The notes beneath the pieces were generated by a model, which ran no database searches, had not been told where the DNA came from, and was given only the letters and a program-made list of their open reading frames with translations. Shown here one piece after another: positions 1 through 9,652 of a stretch of 64,000 bases of DNA (position 1 is its first letter; every line of letters starts with the position of its first letter). A program made the translations under genes and the position numbers. Source of the stretch: Phycisphaerales bacterium (GTDB taxonomy: Bacteria; Planctomycetota; Phycisphaerae; UBA1845; UTPLA1); assembly GCA_020639075.1 (NCBI GenBank), contig JACKHI010000001.1, forward strand, positions 4,836,001 through 4,900,000, read 5' to 3'.

Positions 1-1485
1 GAATCGGGATTCCTCGTACATATCGCCGGATTCGTTCTCGGCGTCGATCACGCCATCCGTGTACAGGATCATCATCGTCGGCCGATCTTCGAAAACGAGT
101 GATCGTTCCCGATACGGATAGTCGATGTCGATGCCGATCGGCAGATCCGCGTCGATTGCTTCTTTCAAGATTCCCGAATCCGCGCGATTGCGAATCAGGA
201 ACGGCAGGTGATGCCCCGCATTGACGTACTTGAACTCGCGCGTTTCCCGATCGAGGATCCCGAAGATCGCTGTGACGAATCGGTCGTCACCCGCATTCTG
301 GCAGATCAGTCGATTCAGCGCCGTCACGCTGCCGACAAGATCCGCATCCTTCTGCAGCGTGACGCGGACCGCCGCCTGCAGGTTCGCCATCAGGAGCGAT
401 GCAGGAATTCCTTTGCCCGCAACGTCCGCCATCACGATGACGACTTTGCCGTCATCCCGCTCGAAATAGTCGTAATAGTCGCCCGAGATACGCTGGCCAG
501 GGTCATTCAGTGCGTCTATGGAGAGTCCCGGCAGCCGCAGCGACTCCGCGGGGAACAGTCGCGTCTGGATCTGGCGGGCGAGACCGATCTGGTAATCGAC
601 GCGCTCCCGCTGCTTCGTTTCCTCGACGAGCTGCACAGTCGCGAGGCCCATCGCACCCAGCCGGCCCAGTGCGGCGAAGAAGTCGATATCCTCCTTCTTG
701 AATCCGCCCGTCGAGACGATGCGATCACCGTAGATGACACCGCGGACCCTCTGGAGGTATGCCATCGGAACGCACATCGCCGAGCGGATGTTGTTCGAAA
801 TGATGCTTGCCGTCGGATCGAATTCCCCCGGCGACTTGTCGTTGAACAGGATTCGCTCGCCCTGGTGCAACGCCCGATCGACGATGCTGCGACTGATCGT
901 CAGCCCCTCGTCACGCGACTTGTCGATCCCACCGATTTCGACCCACTCAAGCGAATGCGGCTCGCCGCGCCAGACGGCAATTCCTGCGCGGTCCAGTCCC
1001 AGCTGTTCCCGGCAGACCTGCAATAGCTCTTTGAGCAAGTCGTCGCGATCCAGGCGACCCGTCAGCCGATCATTCAGCTCATATAGCGACTGCAATCGTC
1101 GCTGCGACAGTTCGAAATTCTGCGACGCGCCCCAGGCGCTCGTCGCTCCGATTTGCGTGTCGGCCAGCGGCTCGTGGAGCCGGACATCGTGCCCCGGCTC
1201 TTCGTGGACCACGAGGTTGCACGTGCCGATGGCGATCCGATCTCCGCCGGTCAGTGGACTGGCGTCGACATGGCGATCGTTGACGAGAAGGCCGTTCTTA
1301 CTCTTGAGGTCGGCGACCCAGAGACGTCCCTGATCGTCTCGATAGAACCGGGCGTGCTGTCGCGATGTGATGGCGTCCTGAAGCGCAAGATCGCACGTGG
1401 CGTCGCGACCAACGACAACTTCGGATTTGACGAGCGGAAAGCGCACCTGCCGTCCGTCAGGATAGTGAACCATCAAATGAGCCAT
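1..1485 (-). CDS. FHA-GAF-SpoIIE (PP2C-type) serine phosphatase, C-terminus cut by window edge
   Basis: The reverse strand is open from ATG at 1485 to the window edge (495 codons). Residues about 10-95 look like an FHA phosphothreonine-binding domain (VVVGRDATCDL, then SRQH and KNGLLVN). Residues about 130-275 look like a GAF domain. From about 290 there is an RsbU/SpoIIE-type PP2C phosphatase domain, with the metal-binding Asp in VIVMADVAGKG and the terminal LYTDGVIDAE. Proteins of this type dephosphorylate anti-anti-sigma factors or FHA partners. An alternative ATG lies four codons downstream. It is transcribed divergently from the PEGA gene. Only a few tens of residues seem to be missing at the end. 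Confidence 0.9.
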   Translation of the reverse strand, partial: MAHLMVHYPDGRQVRFPLVKSEVVVGRDATCDLALQDAITSRQHARFYRDDQGRLWVADLKSKNGLLVNDRHVDASPLTGGDRIAIGTCNLVVHEEPGHDVRLHEPLADTQIGATSAWGASQNFELSQRRLQSLYELNDRLTGRLDRDDLLKELLQVCREQLGLDRAGIAVWRGEPHSLEWVEIGGIDKSRDEGLTISRSIVDRALHQGERILFNDKSPGEFDPTASIISNNIRSAMCVPMAYLQRVRGVIYGDRIVSTGGFKKEDIDFFAALGRLGAMGLATVQLVEETKQRERVDYQIGLARQIQTRLFPAESLRLPGLSIDALNDPGQRISGDYYDYFERDDGKVVIVMADVAGKGIPASLLMANLQAAVRVTLQKDADLVGSVTALNRLICQNAGDDRFVTAIFGILDRETREFKYVNAGHHLPFLIRNRADSGILKEAIDADLPIGIDIDYPYRERSLVFEDRPTMMILYTDGVIDAENESGDMYEESRF

Positions 1486-1876
1486 GACATCCAGTGCGGG
1501 CGCCGAGCCAGCGGCGCGTTCTTGATTCGTCGGAATCGTCGATTTTGTGCCCGTCAGGCCCATACGGCCCCGATATCCAACATCCATATTCCATTGCTGC
1601 TGTTGGCGTGTCAACGAACACCGCCTGGAGGTGTCGGCGAGTGTCGATTTCCGCCGGAGTTGCCGGGCGCTTCGCGTCAATCTCTGCGGCGTCGGCCCAA
1701 CTAATGCCAAGGGCTACAGTTATGGGACGCCGTCCGACGATGAAATGATATCCGGTGTTGCGGCCGGGCGCTTGGTGTATTGCGCCCGGTTCGGGATCCG
1801 ACACCGGGGACCTTCGGTATTGAGGCCGTATTTTTGCTGGCTCGCCGGGTGCGGGCCGTGTTTGCAGGGAGCCCCC
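1486..1876. other. divergent intergenic region (391 bp)
   Basis: This region separates the divergent phosphatase and PEGA genes, so it should hold both promoters. I see no convincing -35/-10 pair and no repeat. A forward reading frame continues upstream of 1877 to an ATG at 1547, but the translation there is Cys/Arg-rich and unlike the downstream protein, so I treat it as non-coding. Confidence 0.5.
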
Positions 1877-4021
1877 ATGTCGGCAATAGACCCGTTGGCG
1901 TGCGAACGATGCGGCCGTCGGCTTGAATCGGATGACGCCATATCAGTCATCGAAGGTGTCTGCGGCGTGTGCCGCAATACCGCTCAGTCGCTCGTGCAGC
2001 CAAAGCGCGCGGACGAAATCCTCTCCCGGCGTTATGCGGATGACCAGGCGGACGATTTTCTCGCGGATTTGCCGAAGATCGAACCGTGGCAGCCCAGTCC
2101 GATTCCCTCAGAGCCGTGGCTCGTCGAGGAATCGCCGGTCCGGCGCGAGCGGGTCTCGTCAGCCGCCGCTAACTTCCTCGATGCAGAGGACGACGAATCA
2201 CCGGATGACGATGACATCGATTCTCATGCCGAGGCGCCCGAATCGTCTGGCCAAGATGAGGACGTCGATGCACCGATGATCCCCCCTGGGCCGTTTGCCG
2301 CCGTTCGGCGCCGCAAGCCGGTCGTGAAGGATCCCGTTGAGGCCGTCTCCGAAATATTCGAACATGGAATTCCGCCTTCCGATCTGTTCGTGACGGATCG
2401 TGACGAAACGGATTCGGCGAAACGTGTCGATATTCATCGATTCACACCACCGCCGATGGACTTTCCGCAGGGCGGCCCGAAGCGCCGTCGGCGGAAGAGG
2501 GCCCTGACCGTCGGCGTCTGCCTCGGCATTCTGTTGACGGCTGCCGCGGCCTGGCTGGCAAACGACAAAACGACGCGCGATCGAGCATTGGCGTGGATCG
2601 ATCAGATGCGACACGTCGAATCGAACGACTCGCAGCCGGATTCCGTGGAGCTGTCGATCCTGGTCGATCCGTCGGACGCGGTCGTTCGGCTGGATGGCGT
2701 CAGGTTGGCGCCAAACGACACGACGGGGCGAATTGAACTGACCGTCGCCTCCCAGTCGATGGATGAACGGCTCCTGGAGGTCACAGCGCCGGGGTATCAC
2801 ACCATCACGCAGGCGCTGTCGGATTTCCGCGGCGTTGATGAAATTGTCCTGAGATTGGCGCAGCGGCCGTTCGAGGCCGAGATTGCGACGGATCCGCCGG
2901 GCGCGGAAGTCTTCCTAGAAGGCCGGCTTGTCGGCAATTCGCCGGTGCAAGTGACGATCGATCCTGAGATCGGCGCCGAAGTCGTCGTTCGCAAGGATGG
3001 GTTCAAGGCCATCACACGTACGCTGAAGTCCCCCGAAGAGGGTGAGACGCTGAAGCTGCGGATGCCGTTGGAGCCGGCGGGCGTCAAGCTCGCGATCAAC
3101 ACGGACCCTGTGCCGGCCCAGATATGGGTCAACGATCGGCTGTTCGGCAGAACGCCGTTGGACGTCGATTTGGACTACCAGTTCCTCGGCAAGGATGTCG
3201 AAGTCGTGGCGCGGGCCGACGGGTATGACGACGCGCGAATGACGATTCCGATGCCGAATATCGGTGGCGATGAGATGGATGCGTCGATCAAGCTCGAGCG
3301 CACCATGGCGCGGCTGAACGTCCGCACTGAACCGGCGGGGGGCCGCGTCGTGTTGGCCGGCCGCGATTATGGCAACGCCCCCGTGATGGTCGAATTCGAT
3401 CCGTCAGAAACCGGAAAACAGGTCGTCATCGACACGTCCCTCGGCGGTCAGTATTTCGGCCGTCAGGCGGTGACGATTCCGTCGGCGGGCGGGCCTCGCG
3501 AATGCGTGATCCCGATGTCGTTCAGCGCTCAGCGCGTCGTATTCGTGATCGCGGCGTCGAGACGGGCGCAGGCGGATCAGTACCTGCTGGCCGACGCGCT
3601 GGCCACGCGGATCGAACAGCTCGACGCATCACAGAGATTCGCCGTGCTTGCGTCCACGGACGATGGTATCGAGGCCTGGCCGTTCGAAGTCGCCTTTGAA
3701 TCAGCGACAAGCGAACAGAAGGTGCGGGCGTTCGACATGGTCCGATCGATTCGATCGGCCGAGCATGTCGATCTCGATGCGCTGTTCGCCTCGGCGGTCC
3801 AACTGGATCCCACGACGGTTTGGCTCTTTACCGAGACGCCGGATCGAGCGGCTTTGGAGAAACTGTCGGCCGAGCTTGAGGGCCGGGACGTGAGCATCAA
3901 CCTCGTCACCGCCCGAACGATGCAGAACGATGTCTGGCTGGACGGTTACGCGGCGCGTCATCGAGGCGTGTTCGAGTCGCTGGACGAGGCGATCGCCTCG
4001 AACGGCGAGGTCGGCGAGTAG
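1877..4021 (+). CDS. PEGA-repeat membrane protein with zinc ribbon and degenerate vWA-like C-terminus
   Basis: A 714-residue protein from ATG 1877. It starts with a zinc-ribbon motif (Cys at about 9, 12, 29 and 32), followed by an acidic low-complexity cytoplasmic linker. One transmembrane helix lies near residues 210-232 (VGVCLGILLTAAAAWLA). Four tandem PEGA-type repeats follow (about 257-330, 330-400, 403-475, 477-550), marked by phrases such as TDPPGAEVFLEGRLVGNSPV. The last 160 residues (from QRVVFVIAASRR) resemble a von Willebrand A fold but lack the DxSxS metal site. PEGA domains are usually cell-surface binding modules. The role is not known; cell-envelope sensing is a guess. The start was chosen because the zinc ribbon begins there. 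Confidence 0.85.
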   Translation: MSAIDPLACERCGRRLESDDAISVIEGVCGVCRNTAQSLVQPKRADEILSRRYADDQADDFLADLPKIEPWQPSPIPSEPWLVEESPVRRERVSSAAANFLDAEDDESPDDDDIDSHAEAPESSGQDEDVDAPMIPPGPFAAVRRRKPVVKDPVEAVSEIFEHGIPPSDLFVTDRDETDSAKRVDIHRFTPPPMDFPQGGPKRRRRKRALTVGVCLGILLTAAAAWLANDKTTRDRALAWIDQMRHVESNDSQPDSVELSILVDPSDAVVRLDGVRLAPNDTTGRIELTVASQSMDERLLEVTAPGYHTITQALSDFRGVDEIVLRLAQRPFEAEIATDPPGAEVFLEGRLVGNSPVQVTIDPEIGAEVVVRKDGFKAITRTLKSPEEGETLKLRMPLEPAGVKLAINTDPVPAQIWVNDRLFGRTPLDVDLDYQFLGKDVEVVARADGYDDARMTIPMPNIGGDEMDASIKLERTMARLNVRTEPAGGRVVLAGRDYGNAPVMVEFDPSETGKQVVIDTSLGGQYFGRQAVTIPSAGGPRECVIPMSFSAQRVVFVIAASRRAQADQYLLADALATRIEQLDASQRFAVLASTDDGIEAWPFEVAFESATSEQKVRAFDMVRSIRSAEHVDLDALFASAVQLDPTTVWLFTETPDRAALEKLSAELEGRDVSINLVTARTMQNDVWLDGYAARHRGVFESLDEAIASNGEVGE

Positions 4022-4336
4022 AACGCCGTGACGCGCCAGGCCGGCGGACATGGACTGTGATTCGAAGCAACAAGGCCTGGCAAGACCGGGCCGTGTGCTT
4101 TTTTACCAATCGGGCCACAGGGCGCAGGACACATGGTGACCGATCGCCTGGTCGCGATTTGGACGCATCCTGTGGGGTTACAGGTCCGTTACAGCCCATA
4201 GAGTCGGTCGTGCTCGGAAATCGGGCTTATAATCCGGAGTTCGTCCGTCGCGTGTGCGTTCAAGTCTTGTACATCTTGGCTTCGTCGTTGCGGACCGAAT
4301 ACTGAGAATCCTTGGGGCTCGGAGGAACGCATTCAA
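4022..4336 (+). other. intergenic region upstream of the two-component operon
   Basis: 315 bp with no open frame of coding character. It must contain the promoter of the two-component pair, but no clear -35/-10 was found. A strong Shine-Dalgarno (GGAGGA at 4321-4326) supports the TTG start at 4337. Confidence 0.5.
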
Positions 4337-5056
4337 TTGGCTGCGACGCGCGTAACCGTGGTTGAGGATGACGACGCGATCCGAGAGGCGATCGTTGCGA
4401 CATTGGCCAAATCGGGATACGAGGTTGACGCGTGCGCCGACGGCGAGTCGGGATTGCGGACGGCGCGGCAACCCGGCTGTTCACTGGTCCTGCTTGACTT
4501 GATGTTGCCGGGCATGCAGGGCATCGATGTCCTGAAGGAACTTCGAAAAACGCATCCGACGTTGCCCGTCATTATCCTGACGGCACGCGGCACGGAGGAC
4601 GATCGCGTCGAAGGTCTTCGATGCGGTGCGGACGACTATGTCGTCAAACCCTTTTCGACGCGCGAGCTCGTCGCTCGCGTTGAGGCCGTTTTGCGGCGCA
4701 GCCCCGAGCGGCCGTCGCCCGTTCAGAAGCTTCGCATGGGCCACGGTGTGATCGATCTCGATCGCCGCGAGATCGTCTCCGATGGTGCGGCGCCGCAGAG
4801 CCTCTCCGAGACGGAATGTCAGATCCTCGCGCATCTCGCCTCGAATCCGGGGCGCGCCATCACGCGCGATGAACTCCTCACGCGCATCTGGGGACTCAGC
4901 GGCGGCGTGGAGACGCGCACGGTCGACATGCATGTCGCACGCTTGAGATCCAAACTGACGGGCGCCTGCGGCGAGGAGGCGGCCGACGGCATCGCGACGG
5001 TGCGCGGTCGCGGCTACATGCTCGGCGCGAATGTGCAGCGCGTCGAGCCGACGTAA
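4337..5056 (+). CDS. OmpR/PhoB-family DNA-binding response regulator
   Basis: 239 residues starting at TTG 4337, ten bases after GGAGGA. The receiver domain spans about 5-120, with acidic pocket EDDD at 10-13, phospho-acceptor Asp54 in LLDLMLPGM, the conserved Thr in LTARG, and Lys104 in YVVKPF. The winged-helix output domain spans about 135-235 (MHVARLRSKL recognition region). It is a phosphorylation-controlled transcription factor. The next gene, 9 bp downstream, encodes its probable kinase partner. Target genes cannot be read from the sequence. Confidence 0.95.
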   Translation: MAATRVTVVEDDDAIREAIVATLAKSGYEVDACADGESGLRTARQPGCSLVLLDLMLPGMQGIDVLKELRKTHPTLPVIILTARGTEDDRVEGLRCGADDYVVKPFSTRELVARVEAVLRRSPERPSPVQKLRMGHGVIDLDRREIVSDGAAPQSLSETECQILAHLASNPGRAITRDELLTRIWGLSGGVETRTVDMHVARLRSKLTGACGEEAADGIATVRGRGYMLGANVQRVEPT

Positions 5057-5065
5057 TCACCAACC

Positions 5066-6988
5066 ATGCACTTTCCGCATTCCATCTCGCGACGATCGAT
5101 ATTGATCGGGTTGTTCGCGATCGTCGCACTTGTAATCGCCGGCATGGCCTGGGCGACGCACACGACGCTGCAGCTGGACGCCGAGCGTCGCATGGCCAAG
5201 TATCGCGACGAGTTCGAGTATGACCTGACAACTGCGATGTTCCGACTCGAGCGCATCGACTACCTGTTCTGCCAGGAAAAATACCAGTCCTTCGACATAT
5301 TCAAACCTTACTATCGGCCGCCGGATGCCTATGAAGCGAAGACGCTGAACAAACTGACGACCCCTGTACTTTTGGCGTCACCTTTGAAGTCACTCAACGG
5401 CCCGGACTGGCTGTTGCTGCATTTTCAGGCGATGGCGCCGGATGGCTGGGACTCTCCGCAGGTCGGGCCGGGCGATGAATATGCCCAGACGGCTAGCGTG
5501 CTGCCCGCGGAAGAGCGGCGGTTGCTGGCAACGCCTGCCAATTGGCTGTCAGCACTGCGAGCTGCATACGATCCGCTCAGATTGCAGGAAATGCTGGAAA
5601 TGGCGCAGCTCGCGTATATGGATGAGGATGCCGAGTCAAGTCACGTCAAGACGATCGACTCGACGTCGGGCGATGGCGACGCGAACAAGATCGACGCGCT
5701 TGAGCACTCGCGGGCTGTGCAGGAGTTCAATCTACGAGGCGAGCGACTTCTCGAACGAGAGGGACGGAACATTCATAGGGAGGCTTGTGAGCCCCAATCG
5801 ATCATCATGGCGAATCTGCTGCCCGGGCAGGATCCGTCGATCGATATGGATCCGCAGGAGGGATGTCGTGCCGTCGAAGGCACACCGATGATTCCCGTTT
5901 GGCTTGACCTGACTTACGACGGAAACAAGCAGCTTGCCCTCATTCGTTCCGTGTCGTTGCCGCGAACCGATGTGACGGAACCGTCCTGCGTGATTCAGGG
6001 AGTTCTGTTTGACTGGGAGCGGCTGCGCGAAGCGCTGGAGCAGGAGGTCCTCAAGGACAATCTCCTGCCCGGTGCGAAGATCGTCCCGCGGGATGCGCGT
6101 GAACCCACGATGCCGAATCACCTTCATACGATTCCTGCGAAACTCGTTGCCGAGATGTCCCTGCCGCCCGAGATGGCGTCGACGTCATTTGATGTTATCT
6201 GGGGGCTGGGCATAACGTGGCTCGTTCTGCTGGCGGCGCTCGGTGGCATTGTGTACGGAACCATGAAATACATGGGCCTGCTTGAGCGCCGCATGCGCTT
6301 CACCGCCGCTGTAACGCATGAGCTGCGCACGCCGCTGACGTCGTTTCAACTTTACACGGATCTGCTCGCCGAACTGGACGACGACGATCGCGAACTTCGC
6401 GCGAAGTACCTCGGTACCTTGCGCAGCGAATCCAAACGGCTTACCAATCTCGTCGAAAACGTTCTCGTCTATTCGAAGGTGAACGATGCGGCGGCGCGAA
6501 TTCACTCGCGCGTCGTATCCCCCAAGCAGATTCTCGATGAACTGAGAGAAGAAACGGCGCGACGTTGTCAGGAGAGCAAGCGATCGCTCGTCATCAACGA
6601 CAAGACGGATTCGCAATCCAAGATTGAGACCGATCCCGAGTTCGTCCGGCAGATTCTCGCGAGCCTTGTCGACAATGCCTGCAAGTACAGTGATGCCGAG
6701 GGACCGATCTGGATCGACGCGACGCCGACGCGCAACGGCGTCGTTTTCGAGGTGGATGATGGCGGCGCCGGCGTCGATCCGCACGAGACGCGCGTCATCT
6801 TCGAACCCTTCCGTCGTGGTCGCGACGCCGAGCGCGCGCGGGCCGGCGGCATGGGTCTCGGCCTTGCGCTGTCGCGATACTGGGCCGCGTGTCTCGACGG
6901 ACGTTTGAGCATCAAGCGCAGCGAACGCAACGGCGGTCATTTCTCTCGATTCGCCCTCGATCTGCCCTCACGGCCGCGCCAGGGCTGA
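5066..6988 (+). CDS. membrane sensor histidine kinase (HisKA-HATPase)
   Basis: 640 residues. A transmembrane helix at about 11-31 and a second at about 378-402 enclose a large periplasmic sensor region of roughly 345 residues with no recognised fold. The H-box AAVTHELRTP places the phospho-acceptor at about His418. The HATPase domain (about 530-636) shows the N-box DNACKYS, DDGGAGVD, and GGMGLGLAL. It autophosphorylates and passes phosphate to the regulator encoded immediately upstream (9-bp gap, same operon). The unusually large extracytoplasmic domain suggests a specific ligand, not identified here. Confidence 0.95.
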   Translation: MHFPHSISRRSILIGLFAIVALVIAGMAWATHTTLQLDAERRMAKYRDEFEYDLTTAMFRLERIDYLFCQEKYQSFDIFKPYYRPPDAYEAKTLNKLTTPVLLASPLKSLNGPDWLLLHFQAMAPDGWDSPQVGPGDEYAQTASVLPAEERRLLATPANWLSALRAAYDPLRLQEMLEMAQLAYMDEDAESSHVKTIDSTSGDGDANKIDALEHSRAVQEFNLRGERLLEREGRNIHREACEPQSIIMANLLPGQDPSIDMDPQEGCRAVEGTPMIPVWLDLTYDGNKQLALIRSVSLPRTDVTEPSCVIQGVLFDWERLREALEQEVLKDNLLPGAKIVPRDAREPTMPNHLHTIPAKLVAEMSLPPEMASTSFDVIWGLGITWLVLLAALGGIVYGTMKYMGLLERRMRFTAAVTHELRTPLTSFQLYTDLLAELDDDDRELRAKYLGTLRSESKRLTNLVENVLVYSKVNDAAARIHSRVVSPKQILDELREETARRCQESKRSLVINDKTDSQSKIETDPEFVRQILASLVDNACKYSDAEGPIWIDATPTRNGVVFEVDDGGAGVDPHETRVIFEPFRRGRDAERARAGGMGLGLALSRYWAACLDGRLSIKRSERNGGHFSRFALDLPSRPRQG

Positions 6989-7101
6989 TCCTGCGCCGTG
7001 CGCGCGCGATCCCTCAACCCCACTCTTCGAATCTACCGATAAATCCCCTAGCAGAGGAGGGCGGTGGCGCGCAAGGGCTGCCCCCAAAGGGGAGCAACGA
7101 C

Positions 7102-7296
7102 ATGCATTCGACAACGGATTCTTCGATTTGTCCGTTTTTTGAAGGGAAGGATCGGCGCTGTGCCCGACGATTCAACTTGCAACGCATCGCCAAGGTCTAC
7201 GAACAATGCCTCGGCCAATACAACACGTGCGCCATTTTCCAGGATCTCACCATCGGGGAAACCGACCGACCTCATAAGGACGTCTGCGCCGCCTGA
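7102..7296 (+). CDS. small conserved-looking four-cysteine protein
   Basis: 64 residues from ATG 7102, preceded by AGGGGAGC about nine bases upstream. Cysteines at 10, 20, 36 and 43 sit in a pattern (CPFFEGKDRRC...CLGQYNTC) that resembles short Cys-containing proteins I associate with planctomycetes. They could bind a metal or Fe-S cluster. Function unknown. Its 3' half overlaps the possible 5' end of the recombinase gene in another frame, an arrangement that makes the recombinase start uncertain. Confidence 0.6.
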   Translation: MHSTTDSSICPFFEGKDRRCARRFNLQRIAKVYEQCLGQYNTCAIFQDLTIGETDRPHKDVCAA

Positions 7297-8245
7297 AGGC
7301 CTTCGCGGCATTCCGCCGACGGCTGCCGCGGCGCAACCTGATGCGCAGATCGACTGGCCCAGGACCCTCGACGCATTCATCGGCTATCTTATCTCGGAAT
7401 GCGGTCTCGCGGAGAATTCCGTCGCCGCGTATCGGCGCGACGTGCGCGAGTTCATCGATCAGCTCACGGATCGCGACATTTGTCGTGCGAACGACGTGAC
7501 GCATCTCCTGGTTCAGTCGCACCTCGTCCATCTCGCCGAACGCAGACTGGCGCTGTCGTCCATCGGCAGACATCTCGCGTCAATCCGCATGTTTCTGCGG
7601 TTCCTCTTTATCACGGGGGCGATGCGGGAAGACGTCGGCACGTTGCTGGATACACCGCGCCGCTGGCAGAAGCTGCCGCGCAGCATACCGCGCAACCAGA
7701 TGGATGCGCTGCTTGAGGCGCCGCAGAAAGGGGAACCCTTCTACGCGCGGGATCGCGCCATTCTCGAACTGCTCTATGCGACGGGAATGCGCGTTTCGGA
7801 GTTGGCGTCGTTACGCGCCGGCGATGTGAATCTCGATGTCGGCTATCTTCGCTGCTTCGGCAAGGGCAAGCGCGAGCGGATTATTCCGCTCGGCACGCAG
7901 GCCATCGAAGCCGTCCGCGTCTATCGCTCCGGTCTGCGCGCCGCGCTCACTGAAACGGCGACCAAGGAGGACGCACTGTTCGTTTCGCGAACTGGGCGAC
8001 GCATGGATCGAACGAACATCTGGCGCCTCGTGAACCGATATGCGTCGGCGGCGGGGATCACCGGCTCCGTCGGACCGCATACGATTCGGCATGCATTTGC
8101 AACGCACCTTCTCGAGGGCGGCGCGGACCTTCGAATCGTCCAAGAACTGCTCGGGCACTCAAGCGTCGCAACGACGCAGATATATACACACGTCGATATT
8201 TCACGGCTCAAGGGCATCCACGAACGCTGTCATCCGCGGCAGTAG
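7160..8245 (+). CDS. XerC/XerD-type tyrosine recombinase
   Basis: Site-specific recombinase of the phage-integrase family, likely chromosome-dimer resolution. The N-terminal SAM-like domain begins at about IDWPRTLDAF (nt 7345). The catalytic domain shows Arg in YATGMRVSEL, Lys in CFGKGKRERII, HTIRHAFATHLLEGG (His-x-x-Arg), ELLGHSSVATT and the nucleophile Tyr in TQIYTHV. The frame opens at GTG 7064 (behind GAGGAGG), with GTG 7160 the last normal start codon before the domain. Either start overlaps the small Cys gene. A rare start codon near 7270 would avoid the overlap. About 320-360 residues, against about 300 for the family. Confidence 0.9.
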   Translation: MPDDSTCNASPRSTNNASANTTRAPFSRISPSGKPTDLIRTSAPPEGLRGIPPTAAAAQPDAQIDWPRTLDAFIGYLISECGLAENSVAAYRRDVREFIDQLTDRDICRANDVTHLLVQSHLVHLAERRLALSSIGRHLASIRMFLRFLFITGAMREDVGTLLDTPRRWQKLPRSIPRNQMDALLEAPQKGEPFYARDRAILELLYATGMRVSELASLRAGDVNLDVGYLRCFGKGKRERIIPLGTQAIEAVRVYRSGLRAALTETATKEDALFVSRTGRRMDRTNIWRLVNRYASAAGITGSVGPHTIRHAFATHLLEGGADLRIVQELLGHSSVATTQIYTHVDISRLKGIHERCHPRQ

Positions 8246-8271
8246 GGCGCTTCTTACAATCGCTGAGTACA

Positions 8272-8670
8272 TCAATCGCGATTCGCGTCGTCTTCCTCGT
8301 CAAGATCCGGCAGATTCTCCGGTATCTTGTGCATCGCCCACACGTCCTCGCTCGCCGTCGGCGCCTTTCTTTCGCGCCCGATCCACCGGCGGAAGCCTCG
8401 CGAAAACACGACGATCGCCGCGGCCGCCGTGACGAACGCAATCAGGATCACGAGGCTCCAAGTGATCGTCATGCGCCATCGCTGGTAGCGCGGATCGTCC
8501 TTGAGTGTGGCGGGAGCCGTCGTCGCTTGCGGATTCGCAGGCGCCTGAGCGAGGACAGTCAACGTTGACTCCCCAGTGACGCGTTCGGGCGCCGCAGCTG
8601 CGGATGGGCCGACACCCGGCAGCCACGCCAGCGCCATTCCGCAGATGACGATCGTTGGGATTTTCCGCAT
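8272..8670 (-). CDS. small secreted or membrane-anchored protein of unknown function
   Basis: 132 residues from ATG 8670. An N-terminal signal peptide (MRKIPTIVICGMALAWLPGV) is followed by an Ala/Pro/Thr-rich stretch, a transmembrane helix (WSLVILIAFVTAAAAIVVF, about 74-92), a basic stop-transfer segment and an acidic cytoplasmic tail ending LPDLDEEDD. The layout suggests a single-pass protein with an extracytoplasmic N-terminus. It lies 25 bp after the DnaJ-like gene and is probably cotranscribed with it. No family recognised. Confidence 0.7.
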   Translation of the reverse strand: MRKIPTIVICGMALAWLPGVGPSAAAAPERVTGESTLTVLAQAPANPQATTAPATLKDDPRYQRWRMTITWSLVILIAFVTAAAAIVVFSRGFRRWIGRERKAPTASEDVWAMHKIPENLPDLDEEDDANRD

Positions 8671-8695
8671 GACGAAACCTCCGGCCCGGCGGTGT

Positions 8696-9652
8696 CTACC
8701 AGAGTCCATCTCTCGGGTTTGCGCCATCGACTTCCGCGAGTTTTTCCAACAGCGCCTTCTGCTCCGGGCTGAGGCGCTTCGGCGGCACGATCTTGACGAC
8801 GACGAACTGATCGCCGCGATGTTTCGTTTGCGGGTTGTTCACGCCGAGGCCCGTGAGACGGAGCTTCGCGCCGCTCGGCGTGCCCGGCGGGATCGTGACG
8901 GTCCGCGTTCCGTCAAGCGTCGGCAGGTCGATTTTGGCGCCAAGCGCCGCCTCGGTCATCGATATCGGCGTCGTCAGGTAGATATCGTCGCCTTCCCGTT
9001 CGAAGTAAGTGTGAGGTTGCACGGACACGACGACGTAGAGATCGCCGGACGGCTGATTGCCGCGGCCCGGCGTGCCCTTGCCGCGAACGCGAATTTTCTG
9101 CCCGGCGCGCACGCCCTCCGGAATCGTGACGCTGATGCGCTGAGTGCCGCGGCCCTCGGCCTTCAGTTCAAGTTCGAGCTTCGTGCCGCGGATCGCGCGT
9201 TCGAACGTGAGCGACACGGGGTACTCGATATCCGGTGCTGGGGCCACTGGCTTCCGCGATGCCCGCCGCTTGCCCGAAAACACCCCTTCGAACGGCGATC
9301 CACCGCCGCCGCCCATGAACGATGAAAAGTCGAACATGTCGGCCAGATCACCGATGTCGATCGGCTCGCCCTGTGACGTGCTCCACGTCCGTCCGCCGCC
9401 ATGTCCGCCGCCCGGACCGCCGGCGAAACCGGGGCCCGCGTGACCGAACCGATCGTATTTCGCGCGTTTGTCCTTGTCCGAAAGGACGGCGTAGGCCTCC
9501 TGGGCTTCCTTGAATCGCGTTTCCGAGGCCTTGTCGCCCTTGTTCTGGTCGGGATGATGCTGCTTGGCGAGTTTGCGATAGGCGCGCTTGATCTCGTCCT
9601 GCGTCGCGGATCGAGTCACGCCCAGAACTTCGTAATAGTCGCGTTGAGCCAT
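8696..9652 (-). CDS. cbpA: DnaJ/CbpA-like co-chaperone
   Basis: 318 residues from ATG 9652; the 11 extra residues of the longer frame precede the conserved MAQRDYYEVLG. The J domain (about 1-70) has the HPD motif in KQHHPDQNKGD. It is followed by a Gly/Phe-rich linker and the DnaJ C-terminal substrate-binding domains (PVSLTFERAIRGTKLELE; IPEGVRAGQKIRV; DLYVVVSVQPH). The CxxCxGxG zinc-finger repeats of true DnaJ are absent, so this is the CbpA class. It stimulates DnaK ATPase activity in the cytoplasm. Probably in an operon with the small membrane protein downstream. Confidence 0.93.
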   Translation of the reverse strand: MAQRDYYEVLGVTRSATQDEIKRAYRKLAKQHHPDQNKGDKASETRFKEAQEAYAVLSDKDKRAKYDRFGHAGPGFAGGPGGGHGGGRTWSTSQGEPIDIGDLADMFDFSSFMGGGGGSPFEGVFSGKRRASRKPVAPAPDIEYPVSLTFERAIRGTKLELELKAEGRGTQRISVTIPEGVRAGQKIRVRGKGTPGRGNQPSGDLYVVVSVQPHTYFEREGDDIYLTTPISMTEAALGAKIDLPTLDGTRTVTIPPGTPSGAKLRLTGLGVNNPQTKHRGDQFVVVKIVPPKRLSPEQKALLEKLAEVDGANPRDGLW

